A stretch of 64,000 nt of DNA from Certhia americana (taxonomy: Eukaryota > Chordata > Aves > Passeriformes > Certhiidae). The notes under the pieces were generated by a model. It ran no database searches. It saw only the letters and a program-made list of their open reading frames with translations, and was not told the DNA's origin. Position 1 is the first letter of the stretch, and every line of letters starts with the position of its first letter. Shown here piece after piece: positions 25,498-37,300 of the stretch. The DNA lies in contig CM031858.1 in NCBI GenBank assembly GCA_018697195.1, positions 127,047,133 through 127,111,132 of the forward strand. The letters are read 5' to 3'. The translations under genes and the position numbers were made by a program.

Positions 25498-25967
25498 GAA
25501 TGGCTGCTTAGTGAAATATTTGAATGTCAGATAGTTTAAAGTTTGTCTTTTCTGGTACATATGAGAGAGAAGTATCACTAAAACACTAAAAGAAACATCA
25601 AAAAATGCTTTTAATTTTTTCTTAAGCTACTAAATGTCCTTATTTTAAGATTTCTAAGAAGTCAAATTGCAGTAAGAAGGAATACAGTTTCCTAAACTAG
25701 CTAATCATAGGGGGCAAGCTCATGAAGGGACTGTGTGCTTGAAAGCTTGTTGCCTTTTGTTATTGCTGCATATGGTTCCTATACTTGTAACAAATCCTTG
25801 GCCTGGGGTCAATGACAATTCAGAGATATTAACTTCTTCCACAAATAAAAAATAAGAGCTCCTGCCAGAGTACTAGGAAGAACAACAGTTTTATTTACAG
25901 TCCTATAGAGTATACATATACTGTGTCCAGATAATCTTCGAAAACTCATAAATAGCTTATTACTGAC

Positions 25968-26043
25968 CTTGTTGCTTTGGTACTGGCTCTGCTTTATTAT
26001 TTGCCTCTGCTTTCTGTGGTTCATTTGTTGCTTTATTTTCATC
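25968..26043 (-). CDS. CNGB3: CNGB3 coding exon 2 (charged, low-complexity linker)
   Basis: Short exon of 76 nt in the poorly conserved cytosolic N-terminal linker of CNGB3. Seen: on the minus strand a long T tract ending in AAG precedes GATGAAAAT. The exon reads 25 codons, DENKATNEPQ to EPVPKQQ, then one extra base and a GTCAGT donor. It accepts phase 0 from exon 1 and passes phase 1 to exon 3, so the frame is unbroken. The composition is Lys/Glu/Asn/Pro/Gln-rich with no hydrophobic segment, as expected for the disordered N-terminal region of CNG beta subunits. There is no sequence motif that alone identifies it. Splice sites, phase and position between better-supported exons are the evidence. 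Confidence 0.72.
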
Positions 26044-26957
26044 CTTAAAAAAAAATACACAACATTAGAAACTGTAGATTGTCATTGTTGAGAATGATAA
26101 GGGTGGTTTGATGTCTGCAAAATTTTTGCAGGAATTTGATTAAGCTGCCACATACACTGACTGACCATTGTTCCTGGGTGTTTGGTGTGCTTCCGGATGC
26201 ATTTGCCATGACGGCAAATGTGATGGATGTTGACATCAAAAACTGATATCTTCACATTCTCGGTGCAAACCTAGTTGCTAGGCTTAGAGTTCTGCTGATG
26301 CCTGTTTGCAGAGCTGACTTGTTCAGTCCTGCCCCTCACAAGCTAAAGTGCATCTCTGAGTGAGGGATTCCCAAACCTTCTGTTGGGCTCACACACCTGG
26401 CACATTTTGAGCTGCCTTACCACAACGACAGATCTCAATCTCTACAAAGTACTGAGATGGTATCAATTTTCACTGCAAAAAAAATAACTTCCTCCCATAC
26501 TTGGCTGACTTTGATCCATTAACCAAATCCTTGTGTACCTGCACCTTGGTTCATCTCAGTTTTAACAGAGTGGCCTTTGGAGGAAGAAGTGAGATGTGCA
26601 TGGGGAGTCCTAGGCATTCACAATACTACATAACAGTCTTGTGTTAATCAAGTCTATGGGCATTTGCTATCCTATATGGAATGAATTTTCCTGGTGTGCA
26701 GCATGCTTATTAATAGAGAAGGATTTTGTGTTCTATCAGCATATGGAAAAATTATTTGACATAAGTTTTCAGGTCTTCATGCACTTTTTTTTTTCCTAGG
26801 CCAGTGACCTTCTTTTTGTTTGTGTTTCTGAGAATAAGTTGGGGGTTGTTTTGTTCTGTGAAAATATTCGTGTTTTCCTGTCTGTTTTTATTCAGAAGAC
26901 CAGGTACTGAAGTTCTAATATACATATGTGTAGAGAACTAAATTGTAAATTATATAG

Positions 26958-26995
<38 letters not shown>

Positions 26996-28732
26996 GTATG
27001 TATGTATGTATGTTTGCATGTATGTATATTAAAATTCAATCAAAATCTCTGCATACTCAAGGTTTTTGCATGATGTTTTGTTGTAAAGGTTGTTTTCTTT
27101 GTTTCTGGCTTCCTCCTAATAGCACAAGTACATAAATTAGTGCATTAATTAGTATAGTAATCAGTTACCAGATATTATGTACTTTCTTCTCTTTCTTCTT
27201 TACTCTTTAGATGGTAGCTCTTTGCAGGCAGGAAATGTCTTAATCCCTAATCCATTCACATGCCTCCATTTTAGCAGTGTTTTCAAGCATAGGCTGATGG
27301 TGATACAATCTGACTGTTGTGCTGATTTATGAAATTATTCTCACCAGAAGAGTAATCCTTGTCTCCAGTGAAATTTAAATATATCTGTTTTGCTAAAGCA
27401 CTTTTCCAAGTGAGATATCAGCCTGCACAGAACTAACCTGTTGATATTCAGGAGTTTACTTCTTTTCAAACTATTTTATTGACAGAGGAATACTGAACTG
27501 TAAAAGAAGCATGAACAATGCCTGTTGATCTGCAGTATGTAAAGGTTATAAAGAATATAGACATTTTTGCCATTTTTTTGTGGATGACACTATGGATATG
27601 CCTGCTCATCTTATTTATAACAGCAATAGATCAAATCTGAATTGTAGTTGGGCTGGATTAAACCTTGCCTCTTCTTGAGGCTGTACAAACCTATGAGCTT
27701 TAGAAAACATCAGTTCTAGGAAGTGATTCTGTCTTACAAACATTTTTGCTTCTATCAGTTTTACTTAATCCTATGAAATTAATGGAACACTTGTAAATCT
27801 AAGCTCCCAGAAGTTATGTCAGAGTCCTTGTATATGCTCAGCTATTGTGAATGTGTTAAACCCTTTACTTAAAATTAACTTTATAATGGAGGTATTTCAA
27901 TTGCTACAATGAGCATGAATGATTAGTAGTTCAGTCTGATACTAAGGAACCCTTTTCACTTCCCTAATTATTTGGTGGAACCATAAATTGTTGCCATTTT
28001 GTCTTGTAAATTTTTTGATTATGTCAAGCTGGAAAAAACAAAAATGATTTTTGGGAAATTATTGGGAAAACATAAAAATTCAAAGGCATCTAGAGAAAGA
28101 GTACTTATCCTTTTGCTTCAGCTTAAAATATTTCATTAATGAAATAAAAAAAGAATGAATGAACTTTTATAGTGAAGAAATAATATATAAAAATATAGAC
28201 TGTAGACTAATGTGACTTACTTTATTTTTCCGAGAGGATTTATGTTATCAAAACCAAGCTGAAAAAAAGACTTCTTTAAAAAGCTACTAAATTACTTTGT
28301 CTTTCCAGTGGTTATCAGGAAACAGGCTGATATAGACCTGCATGCCATTCTAATATTTGGAAAGGACACATTGACATTTCCTGCCAGAAGGAAACAAGAT
28401 GCAGAAAAATATATCATCATATGAAAACCAGCAGTAGCTGTATCTCAATTCTCCATTTGCAATGTTGATCACGACTTCTCATAAGCCTGTACTATTTCAG
28501 GTTAGCCCTGTTTGGAAAGCAGCTTTCAAAAGGAGAAATTTATATTTTCCTCATGAAGTAAAAATGGTGGAGTGGAGGAGAATAAAGACATTTATTTAAT
28601 TTTTCTAAATAAAAATTGATGCCATATTCAGTAAATACATTTGAAATTCTAACCTTGGAATTTATTTACATAAATACCTTCTAAACAAAAAGATAGTATT
28701 AATGAGTCTATAGTAGATAAGAAAAAACATAC
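26044..28732 (-). other. CNGB3 intron 1 (about 2.7 kb)
   Basis: Runs from the GTATGT donor of exon 1 to the T-rich AAG acceptor of exon 2. Apart from the TA/TATG microsatellite at about 26960 I see nothing notable. Confidence 0.75.
26960..27028. repeat. compound (AT)16 and TATG microsatellite
   Basis: A pure (AT)16 tract at 26960-26991 passes into TATG/GTAT repeats with one TTTGCATG interruption, ending near 27028. The open frame across it is low complexity. Confidence 0.95.
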
Positions 28733-28840
28733 CTGGCCTGTTGATGCCTTTGGTGGTGGAGGGGCACCTTCATTCTTGCAATCTGTTATCTCAGGTGCTA
28801 ATTTTGGTCTAGAAAATACTGATCTTAGTTTTCTAAACAT
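28733..28840 (-). CDS. CNGB3: CNGB3 coding exon 1 (start codon; cytosolic N terminus)
   Basis: First coding exon of the cone cyclic-nucleotide-gated channel beta subunit, which assembles with CNGA3 in the cone outer-segment membrane and carries the cGMP-gated photocurrent. Seen: the ATG at 28840 has A at -3 (AACATG), and 36 codons follow, beginning MFRKLRSVFSRPK and ending KASTGQ, with a PPPP run near residue 27. The exon closes on CAG with a strong GTATGT donor in phase 0; read-through stops after another 27 codons. Known: mammalian CNGB3 begins MFKSLTKVNK, so the MF plus basic start fits. This exon alone would be weak evidence. The call rests on phase-compatible splicing to the downstream exons, of which exons 4 and 5 are strongly conserved. 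A noncoding first exon further upstream cannot be excluded. Confidence 0.8.
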
Positions 28841-28867
28841 GTTGTCTCTTCAGCTTCTCTGAAGCCT

Positions 28868-28885
28868 CTATGACTCTCTTACCAT
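28868..28885 (-). other. possible 5-codon upstream ORF in the CNGB3 5' leader
   Basis: Minus-strand ATG at 28885 opens a five-codon frame (MVRES) ending in TAG at 28868, 27 bases before the main ATG. It matters only if transcription starts upstream of 28885. The same bases also read ATG|GTAAGAG, which looks like a splice donor, so this could be the end of a different leader exon. Confidence 0.3.
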
Positions 28886-28920
28886 GAACAGGTTTAGAGC
28901 ACATGTTTTTTTGCCATCAG

Positions 28921-28963
28921 TAATCAAGCCAATTAGACACTTAATCAGGTTTAGGTCTGATTA
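28921..28963 (-). promoter_or_regulatory. putative CNGB3 proximal photoreceptor promoter module (CRX/OTX-like and PCE-1-like sites)
   Basis: Four homeodomain cores lie within 43 bp, about 81-123 bp upstream of the CNGB3 ATG: TAATCA (28921), CAATTAG (28930), TAATCA (28942) and TGATTA (28958). Known: CRX/OTX factors bind TAATC cores in photoreceptor promoters, and CAATTAG is the photoreceptor conserved element PCE-1/Ret-1 bound by RX-type factors. Inferred: this is the proximal element driving cone expression. No clear TATA box lies between the cluster and the ATG. Such short motifs occur by chance in AT-rich DNA; clustering and position are what raise the call. Confidence 0.5.
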
Positions 28964-31900
28964 GTGCCTTAAAGAAATTTCTTGCACAGTCTATTTCAGT
29001 GAATTTTTTTTTTTTGTTATCATTAGCACCCCTTCTTTTTATCTTGTAGAATAAGTTATTTGTAAGTTGTTTTTAGTCTTTACGGTTACCCCATATGCAG
29101 TTTCACTTTTCATGCAAAAAGTCAGAGGAGAGTGATTTTTTTCTTTTTAGAATAAACCAGAGTCTAATCTTTTATGTATTGGATATTAAGCATTTAATTT
29201 ATATTTAGAGACAAGGTTTTAAGTTGTTAGCCTGTCTGTAGTTTAACCAGGAAATTAAAATATTTAATTAATAAATAACCAACAATACAATAAGTTATGT
29301 CTCAAAAATTTTAATTTCTTTGCAGTCCTGAACTTGTTTTTGAGTGAATGATGATAAAAGGTCTTCTCTAGGAGTTTGTTTTAGCAACTTTATATCTTGT
29401 CTCATTCTTCTTATTTTAAAACATGGAAAAAAAAGTCATCATTCATTTTCTAATGTTTTTACAGGCAATACAACCTTTTGCTGTTTTAGCTCAAATTTTG
29501 ATGAGAATAAGTGTTAGGTGAGAAAATATCCTTTAAATTAGTAAAATATAGTCTATAACTGGGACATGAGATTGAGTTTCTGTAGGCTTTGGGTCAGCCT
29601 AAATAAAACAGGTGTGGTTTAGTTTATAGGTAAATTCAGTTTCAAGTATCTCTAATACCATGTAGATTAAGCTCCTGTTTGCAAGGATTTTTACAAATTA
29701 ATTGTCTCTTTTCATCCTTAATTCTAATTTATGTATTACTAGTCTATGCCTTCACTTTGAGCTTTGAATTTGGTCTAAGAGCTGAGAACTGATTTATGCT
29801 GATCATCAAGGCATCAAGAAATACAGAAAACTACTCCTCTGATCTATTCCTTAAATGACATATTTAGCAATTACATCAAAGTATTGAAAATGTCCCTCCT
29901 TGGGGTTTATCATCTGGCAAGGATGGTTTTTAATCCTTATTCTACCACAGTAGTAACTGTAAGAATGGACCAACAATATTCATTAGTTTGCAAGGGTTTT
30001 CCCTCCAATAACACTCAGAAAGAAAACCTTATAATAGTTGGCCAGATTTCAGTTTTGTAACTGGGAATGTCCTCCCAGGCATGATTATTTCATAGTTAGG
30101 AACAGCAAGAAAAGCCTCCCTTTTTATTGGCCTCTATGACCTAATTTTCTTTAAAGCAATGCAATTCTTGCTAGAATCTTTCACATTTTAAAAAAAATTA
30201 GTGTTTGAATGAGTAAATTATAAATAAATATATAAAGTACTTGTAGTTATTTATACAGGTCTGGACAATAGGTAGCTTCTTGTCTTCTGGATGTGAATTT
30301 TTACATCTCCTCCTAACAGAACAGTCTTAGAAAACAAGTTTTTCATTTCCTATGTGAAATTTTTGTGGATTAAATTGACCAGTTCAGGAAACTTTAAGCA
30401 ATAGCCACATGCAAACCATACTTGAATACTGAGCCTTTTTGAGGGCAATTGGTTTCTCATTAAAAAACCCCACAAACTTAGTTACTAAAATCTTTTAGAA
30501 CAGGTAGTTTTGTTCCTCGTTTATTAAAAATGGTAAAGTTCTGCATAAAAAACCCCAAAATGCAATGAAAATATGTAGCATTTATATGTAATCTCCCTTA
30601 AGAAAATATGTATCGCTCTTAAGAATTTCTGCAAAACTATGCCCAGTAATCTTTTCAAAAATGTGAAGCCATACGTTTAAATGCTGTTTGTAAATATAAT
30701 GTTTATGCTGGTATATAATTTGTAATTAAGAGGCATGCAAAAGGAATGTAGCATTAAAAGGAAAGTGCCATTGGGAACAGATCCATACTGTGGGTATGCA
30801 CAGTTTTTGAATGTTATATTTGCTTATTCTGTAACTATTTAAACAAGTGTTCAAACCCCCTCCATATAATCTGATTTTGTAAATAATAAGCAGATTACAA
30901 CAAAATTTGTATTTTGATACCAATAGAGGTACAAATTCATGTCTGACCCTGACAAAATGACTAATCTTCTGCAATGGATCCATATTCTTCTATGTGCAAT
31001 GGCTATTTATGTATTTTTACCACACTTTGAACATGCTAAAAGCACTTCAGGGAATTGAATACCATGATGCACTGTTAAGTAAGAAGATTAAGAGTGCATC
31101 AGAAAAGAAGATAGACGGTGTGCAGTTAGCTTCTTAGCTACATTGGCTTTGGCCAGGGCTTACTAGGTGCTGTATTTATGGTAAACCCCAGAGGGTACAG
31201 AGATTTCAAGCCTGTCTCATATATTCTCTAGATACAGTGGGAGTATATCCTATCTCTATTATTGATTTACCTACTATCCTTTTCTTTTTCTTTTTTTTTT
31301 TTTTTTTCTTCAACGAAGTATTCATCTTCCAGTAAAAAATGTGACATATGCATTGGCTTTTCAAAATTTTCACAAGATTTTTATTCAAGGATTTTTATTA
31401 AAGAGTGCAGTACTTAAATCATAAGAATATACAAATAGAAGCATGATTTCTTTTTCTGAATAATTAGGAGAGTTGTTAATAGGAAGAGATTCCTTTTTTC
31501 AGGAATATTCTTTGAGTTTGTTTGGGTTTTTTGGTTGTTTTTTTGCCTGGAACTTTTAATAAAAAGTTTGATAGCACTGTGAACTCAGATTTAACTCCCA
31601 GTGCAGTTAATAGGCATAGAGAGAATTCCAAGGTCTGATTGTCATTCCTCCAAAGGCAGTGTCAGTTGCTCCATTTGTTTGAATGTACAGGTCAATAGAT
31701 ATCACCTGGAATTTTTATTTTGTATTAAGTCATGTGTAACATTTTAGAAAGAAAAATGCCTGGGTTTCACTTCTATTCACATATTCCCATGATGCAAAAT
31801 GTAGTGTGCAGATGTTTTTTCATAGGTATCTTCAGTTTATCTTTGTGATTCAGGGATCTTGACAGCTAAGAGTAGCACATCTTTCTTTAGAGCTCTAATA

Positions 31901-33711
31901 GTAGTCAGACAAAAGCTGAATCTAGCACTTTTCATAATTTTTGCTTCTTCACAGTGTAAGATTTGATAATTTTCACTATTTTTGTGGACTAAGGAGAATT
32001 ATAACAGTTATTTATCTGTCTTCCTTAATGCTGAAGTTTTTGTTAATAGACTTTGTTTGTTTTTTCCTCAGATAAAAATTGGGTTTGAAGCTCAGATTGT
32101 TCATATCTGCTTACTGTGTTCTTTTTTGAATGGAGGTGATTATATCTTCTAACTCTACCTTAATAAAGAAAATAATTCATGCTTTCAATGGAAATATGTC
32201 TCCTTAGGCATATTATCACAGTCATGGCCAGATGTGTGCATTAAAACTTCAGCATTCAGTGAGGTATCTCACGAAAATACAAAGATTAGTTACAGAATGC
32301 TTCCTTCACCATTTTACTATATCTAATTTTTGCACTGAATCATAAGGCTTTTCATATGTTGCAGTTTATATGCTGGCACAAATCCTCTGCATCCAAAGTT
32401 TGAGGCAGTGATATGGTCTGGAGGAATCTGAAAATACACAATAATCTTGGTTGTTTTGCCCTTCAAGGAATGCAGACTTTCCTTTCAAATTCAGTTTTAT
32501 TTTTAAAATCCGATCATAGGATTTATCCAGTTTACAACAAAAAAGAGATTTTCTTTGGAAATATGCTGAAAAAAGACAGAATTTCTTTTCACATTCCTCT
32601 ATATAAAATTGCTTAGTTAAATTGAGAGCCTAAAGACTCATTTTCTAGAGCCTGCACCAGATCCTGGCTAGCTTTGAATATGATCATAGAATCATGCTGT
32701 AATGTGATGTGTGGGTTGTAGGAGGTGACAAAATTGACTGTCAGCCTGCCAAAATTATCATGGCTGATGCCACTTTTTTCTAGTGACCTCTTTTGATGAA
32801 AGTGACATGTGAATCAAAGGAGTGGGATTTAAGACAGAAGAAAAATGCAAACCTCCTTATGTTTAGTTATGACATTCATCTGCAGGCATAATAAATACTG
32901 AAGAAAGGTTCTTGTCTACTAATAGAAGGTATGCTTGCCTTAGCATGTCTGGCTTTTTTCCTTATTTCTTTTCCTGTCTTTTTGGTATCTTTTTTTCACC
33001 TCAGAGCCAAAAAAAGGCACCACCAATAGATATTTATGCCTGTATTACATGTCCTTATAGGCAGAAGTTCTTCAGTAACATCATTGTCACTGCCTAAAAT
33101 GTGACTCATCACATGAGAAAGCTTTATCTGCTAAGGTAGTGCTCAAGTGTCTCTTACATTTAAATGAGTATCCAAAATTAGTCTCTGGACCTAGAGCCAA
33201 AAAGAAACAGACCCTCCAGAAAGGCATCAGCAAAACCTGCTTGGAGGATTCTCAGACAAATCTACATCTGAAAGAATTAGGTGTCCTGCAGCATCTCTAG
33301 GAAGAACACATAATCTCAAACCACAGAAGAACATAATCTCAGCAAGTTATGGTCTCTTCAAGTACCTTCATGGGTAAGCAGTACTTGTTTGGAATGTGTA
33401 AGAGATCACTCTTGTGTCAGAAGCAAACAAAACCTAAAAAGCAGTGCTCTCATGCTACATCCAGCCATTTAGTAACCTTAAACTGCTGAGGTCATAGTCC
33501 CTTTCCTTTTCCTATTTTTCATCTCCATGAAGAAGAATAGATTGCTATAAAAGGAAATAAATTCTCTGCCACAACATTTAGATGAGAGATTGCCTGTATG
33601 TGGCCTGCTGGATATTTCCCAGGGGAAACCCTCTATGTGTAAGGCACTTCAAGGGAGACTGAAGTAGTTCAAAATATGAAGTTCAAATGCTAGAGTTTCT
33701 CAAAATATGCT
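28964..33711. other. upstream intergenic DNA, no gene seen
   Basis: AT-rich sequence upstream of CNGB3. It contains a 17-T run near 31291-31307 and no recognisable exon, RNA gene or clear transposon. Distal regulatory elements could be present but cannot be seen from sequence alone. Confidence 0.6.
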
Positions 33712-34300
33712 TGTCCTGGTTTAAAACCCAGTGGGAATATTAGACCCACTCAAGCTGCCCTCCTTTCTTCCCTTCTGATAGTGGATGAAACATTTTGAGA
33801 GAGTAGAAGATGGAATCACAATTTGCTAAAATATTGCAATAACCACAACAATATGAATAAGAATGTATAAAAGAGAGAGTGTTTTACCCACAAAAGGGTA
33901 TTTACCACGGAACAAACAAAAAATGCTTCCTGAAGACAGTGCCTGGTGTGGTTTTCCCAAAGGCAAAAATGAAGACTGGACACTGCTGAAACCATGCTGT
34001 AATGTTATAGGTATAGGAAGAAACACTGCTAGGAACTGTACAAGAAACCCTTGTCTCTCTAACATCAGTGATGTGAGATGAGCTCAAACATCATTCTGTG
34101 CTGTTAAATCTTTTTGGCAAATACACACTGCACCTGCTTACAGCAGGAAAGTTGACAAGGGCTCCTTTGCTGAATGTCTTCAGTCGGAAGCCTCAGGAGG
34201 AAAATAGGGAGGGGAGACAACCTTTTCCTTTGAAAGGTCTGACTCCTGGACTGGAGCCTGAATTTCAGGGTTGAGCTGCATGACTGTCTTTGAAACAAAT
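33712..34300 (+). mobile_element. possible decayed LTR
   Basis: Starts TGTCCTGGTTTAAAACCCAG, the kind of start seen in bird LTRs, and has a TATAAAAG at about 33865 and several overlapping short open frames on both strands. The right end is not defined and no CA terminus or duplication was found. It is slightly more GC-rich than its flanks. Confidence 0.35.
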
Positions 34301-37300
34301 TTAAAAACTTTTACTGAAAACTACTGGGCAAGTAGTTTTTTTCTGCCTGAAGGGTATTTACATCAAGAGTTAGAAAACTTAGTCACTTCAGTAAAATTAT
34401 TTTCCCTCAAATGCTAGTAGGAGCAGAGAAGTCTCTGAACCGTGCAAGCACTAAAATAGTAGGCTGTCGAAAATTTCAGTAAAATGTCAAGACTCCCAAA
34501 AAATGTGTTTCTACTGCTTTGTTTTTTCAAGCCTTATAAAATAAATTAATCTGGAATGCTTCTTGTTGTTAAAAAATTTGATATTGTGATGTTGGTTTCA
34601 GAACCACTGCTTTACATGTATCTTTATAATCTAAAGAAAAATGCAAGGGTTATTCTCTAGTAACTATATTTATGTGATTTCACACCAGACTAGCAGGTTA
34701 TCATTTACTTATTTAACCACTGATCATTGCTTCTCTTGTGTAGAATACCATGGATAACAAGGATTGTAGAGCGGTAGAAAGGAATTTCATTCCCTTAAAT
34801 AAAACTACAAGAAAACATCGGGTGAGTTTCACACATTTAACATGTGTGAGTGCATCAGGAAAAGGAAACTTCATTGTACGTGAGAAGAAGAGTTATTCTT
34901 GAACCACAACTGGATCTCAGATTTTGATAAGGTTTAAATCTAAATCCTTCATTTGGAATTCAAAACCATCTAATGTGAGGTGAAAAGGAGCCACCATTTA
35001 TAAAAAAAAAAAAAAAAAAAAGGATTTTTTGTGTTTAAAAAAACACAACATAAAAAATCCATGGCCGGCCAACCAACCAACCAAACACGAAAAACAAATC
35101 AAAGCAATGAAATAAATGTCTTTTTCTCAGAATATTTGCAATACATAATCTCATTCTTGGTGCCAGGTTTCTGTCCAATATAATCTCAACATTCTGCAAT
35201 TATATTCTCTTATAGGAGTAAAATGGGAATGGGGAGGAAGAGAGAAGAAACTAGTTTCTTACATCGAAAAATATCTGAAGGTGATCAGGATAGAATTGCA
35301 ATTTCATGTTCAATATTTGTGGGCTTTTGAAGGTTCCCTTTCTAATAAGTTTAAGAAACAGAAGCAAATGTGATAACTTAAATGATGCAGTCCCCCCACC
35401 CCACCTTTTTTTTTTTTTCTTAAGATTACTTTACTCCTCAATTACTTTAATTATAAGAGTTTGACATACTTTCTTGAAGAGGGACTGTGGAGATGATGAC
35501 ATGGCTTAATTTAGATGTAAAAGGACCCAGAGGTGCAAGATGTAGCTGTGGGGAAGAGAAGAAATAAGTGTGGAGGAAAACCATCTGCAGCCACTGTACT
35601 CTCTTGCAAGCAAAAGATCACTGTGGGGAGGAAGAGAGGGTTGTACATTTAGGGTCTTTCATGCCAGTAATGTTAACACTTGTGTATGTTAACCCTTTTC
35701 TCTGAAGGAAATGGAAAAGAAATTTGATTATAGATTGCATCTCTTCTGGAAATCTGAAATTCATTGTGCTATCAAAAGAAGAAGAACTCTCAGAAATGTG
35801 TAATGTACTTCTCTAAACACATCATATTTTCTATGTACCCTCAGAGCATCCTATTCCCACTGCAGTGGTGCTAAGCCTTATGTTTCCGCTAACATAAATA
35901 TTTAAAGCATGCCACACAAACTACCTCATCTAGTCAACAACATGGCAATAAGCATTGAATGGAGTACTGTAAAAACAGTGACTTAGCAGAGAAAAAGCCC
36001 AGTACCTCAAACATGGAAGTATATTGTTATAATTGATAAAGCATTGAACTGGGACTTACCCCAGTTTCATCCAGTCCATCATCTGCATTTCTCCTTTGTG
36101 TACTTTCCTCCCCTTAAAACCAATTACTGTCTGAGGAGGCTTTCCCTGACATGAAAAGATCAAGACTGATGTATATTTTTTAAAATTCTAGCTCAATTTT
36201 TGCAACTTTTAGAGTTGCCATGATTGACAAATAAGTTGTTCAGATAGGGGAACCTCTGGTGAGGAATAGGAGTTCTTATTGTTTTTTTAATTCATTATTA
36301 ATGGTACTTAACACTCCAGTTCCCTCTGACTAGATAGTGCATTATAAAAACATTCACATTAGGAAATATTAACTCTTTGTGTAAGTAGCTTGGCCCAGAA
36401 AAGAAGTGTCTAACATAATTAAACTGTTCCAAGTGCTGTACTGACTTCTTCTTTCTCTTTTCATCAACTTTTAAAAAGGAGCAGAGAGAATATTTTAATG
36501 CAATTATCTAGTGAATTCTATCGTAAGCTTAAATCCAAGACCTATCTTTGGTTATGACCTCTGACAAAAAAGGATTCATATTCAGAGTTCCCACTCTTCT
36601 GCAATACTAGGCTGACCTTTAGTAAAGATGAAAAGAACAATCCTGAACAACTGCTGTTGAATCAGTATAGCTGTATCTATTATAACTCAAAGATTAGAAG
36701 GAGAGCCAGAGGAAGTGTTAGCCCTGAATTTCCATCATTTGTGAAGCATAGAGCAGACTCGTAACTTCCCTTGTAAAGAAGATATTTTATATAAATAATT
36801 TCATTTCCACTTACTGGATAAAATACATAAAACTTGTAGGAGTGAGAATCAAATGGTAAATTCTTTGAATAAGCCTTGACTCTAGAGTAGTCATGACCTG
36901 ACTGGCCTGCAGTTCAAGAGGGTGTGGTGTTAATGATGGACTTGATTTAGCAACTCATTTGATTCAGTAATAAAAGGCAGAAGACTAATGACTCTATAAA
37001 CAAGCCAGGCTCCATTTCTAGTTTCTCCTGAACCTCTCTTTTGCAGGTGTAACATTGATTACACTTCTGGTAAATGTGATCATCTCCAAGGGAAGCAGTA
37101 GAAGCTAGTGTTGCTAGAGACACTCACATTTTACAGTGAGATAGATTTCAAAAGAAGGGTAGTGCATTGCAAAAAAAGTCCTTTATTGGCTTGGTTGACC
37201 TAATATATTCACTTTATGTTTGCAGGGGTTTAGTGATGATTAGGTAATTCATATTACCATTTTACTAATATTTTTGGGGGCAATGTGAATGAAAAGGTTC

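Larger units (their letters stand above)
16927..25967 (-). other. CNGB3 intron 2 (about 9.0 kb)
   Basis: Runs from the GTCAGT donor of exon 2 to the CCTAG acceptor of exon 3. It holds a complete solo LTR at 20480, an LTR-like block at about 23.6-24.0 kb, a 9-bp hairpin at 18165 and a 17-T run at 25481. The rest is AT-rich and featureless to my reading. Confidence 0.75.

Noticed and set aside
32681..32700. 'gatcatagaatcatgctgta', resembling the CR1 3' end
   Set aside because: Only about a dozen matching bases; the following sequence does not continue as CR1.
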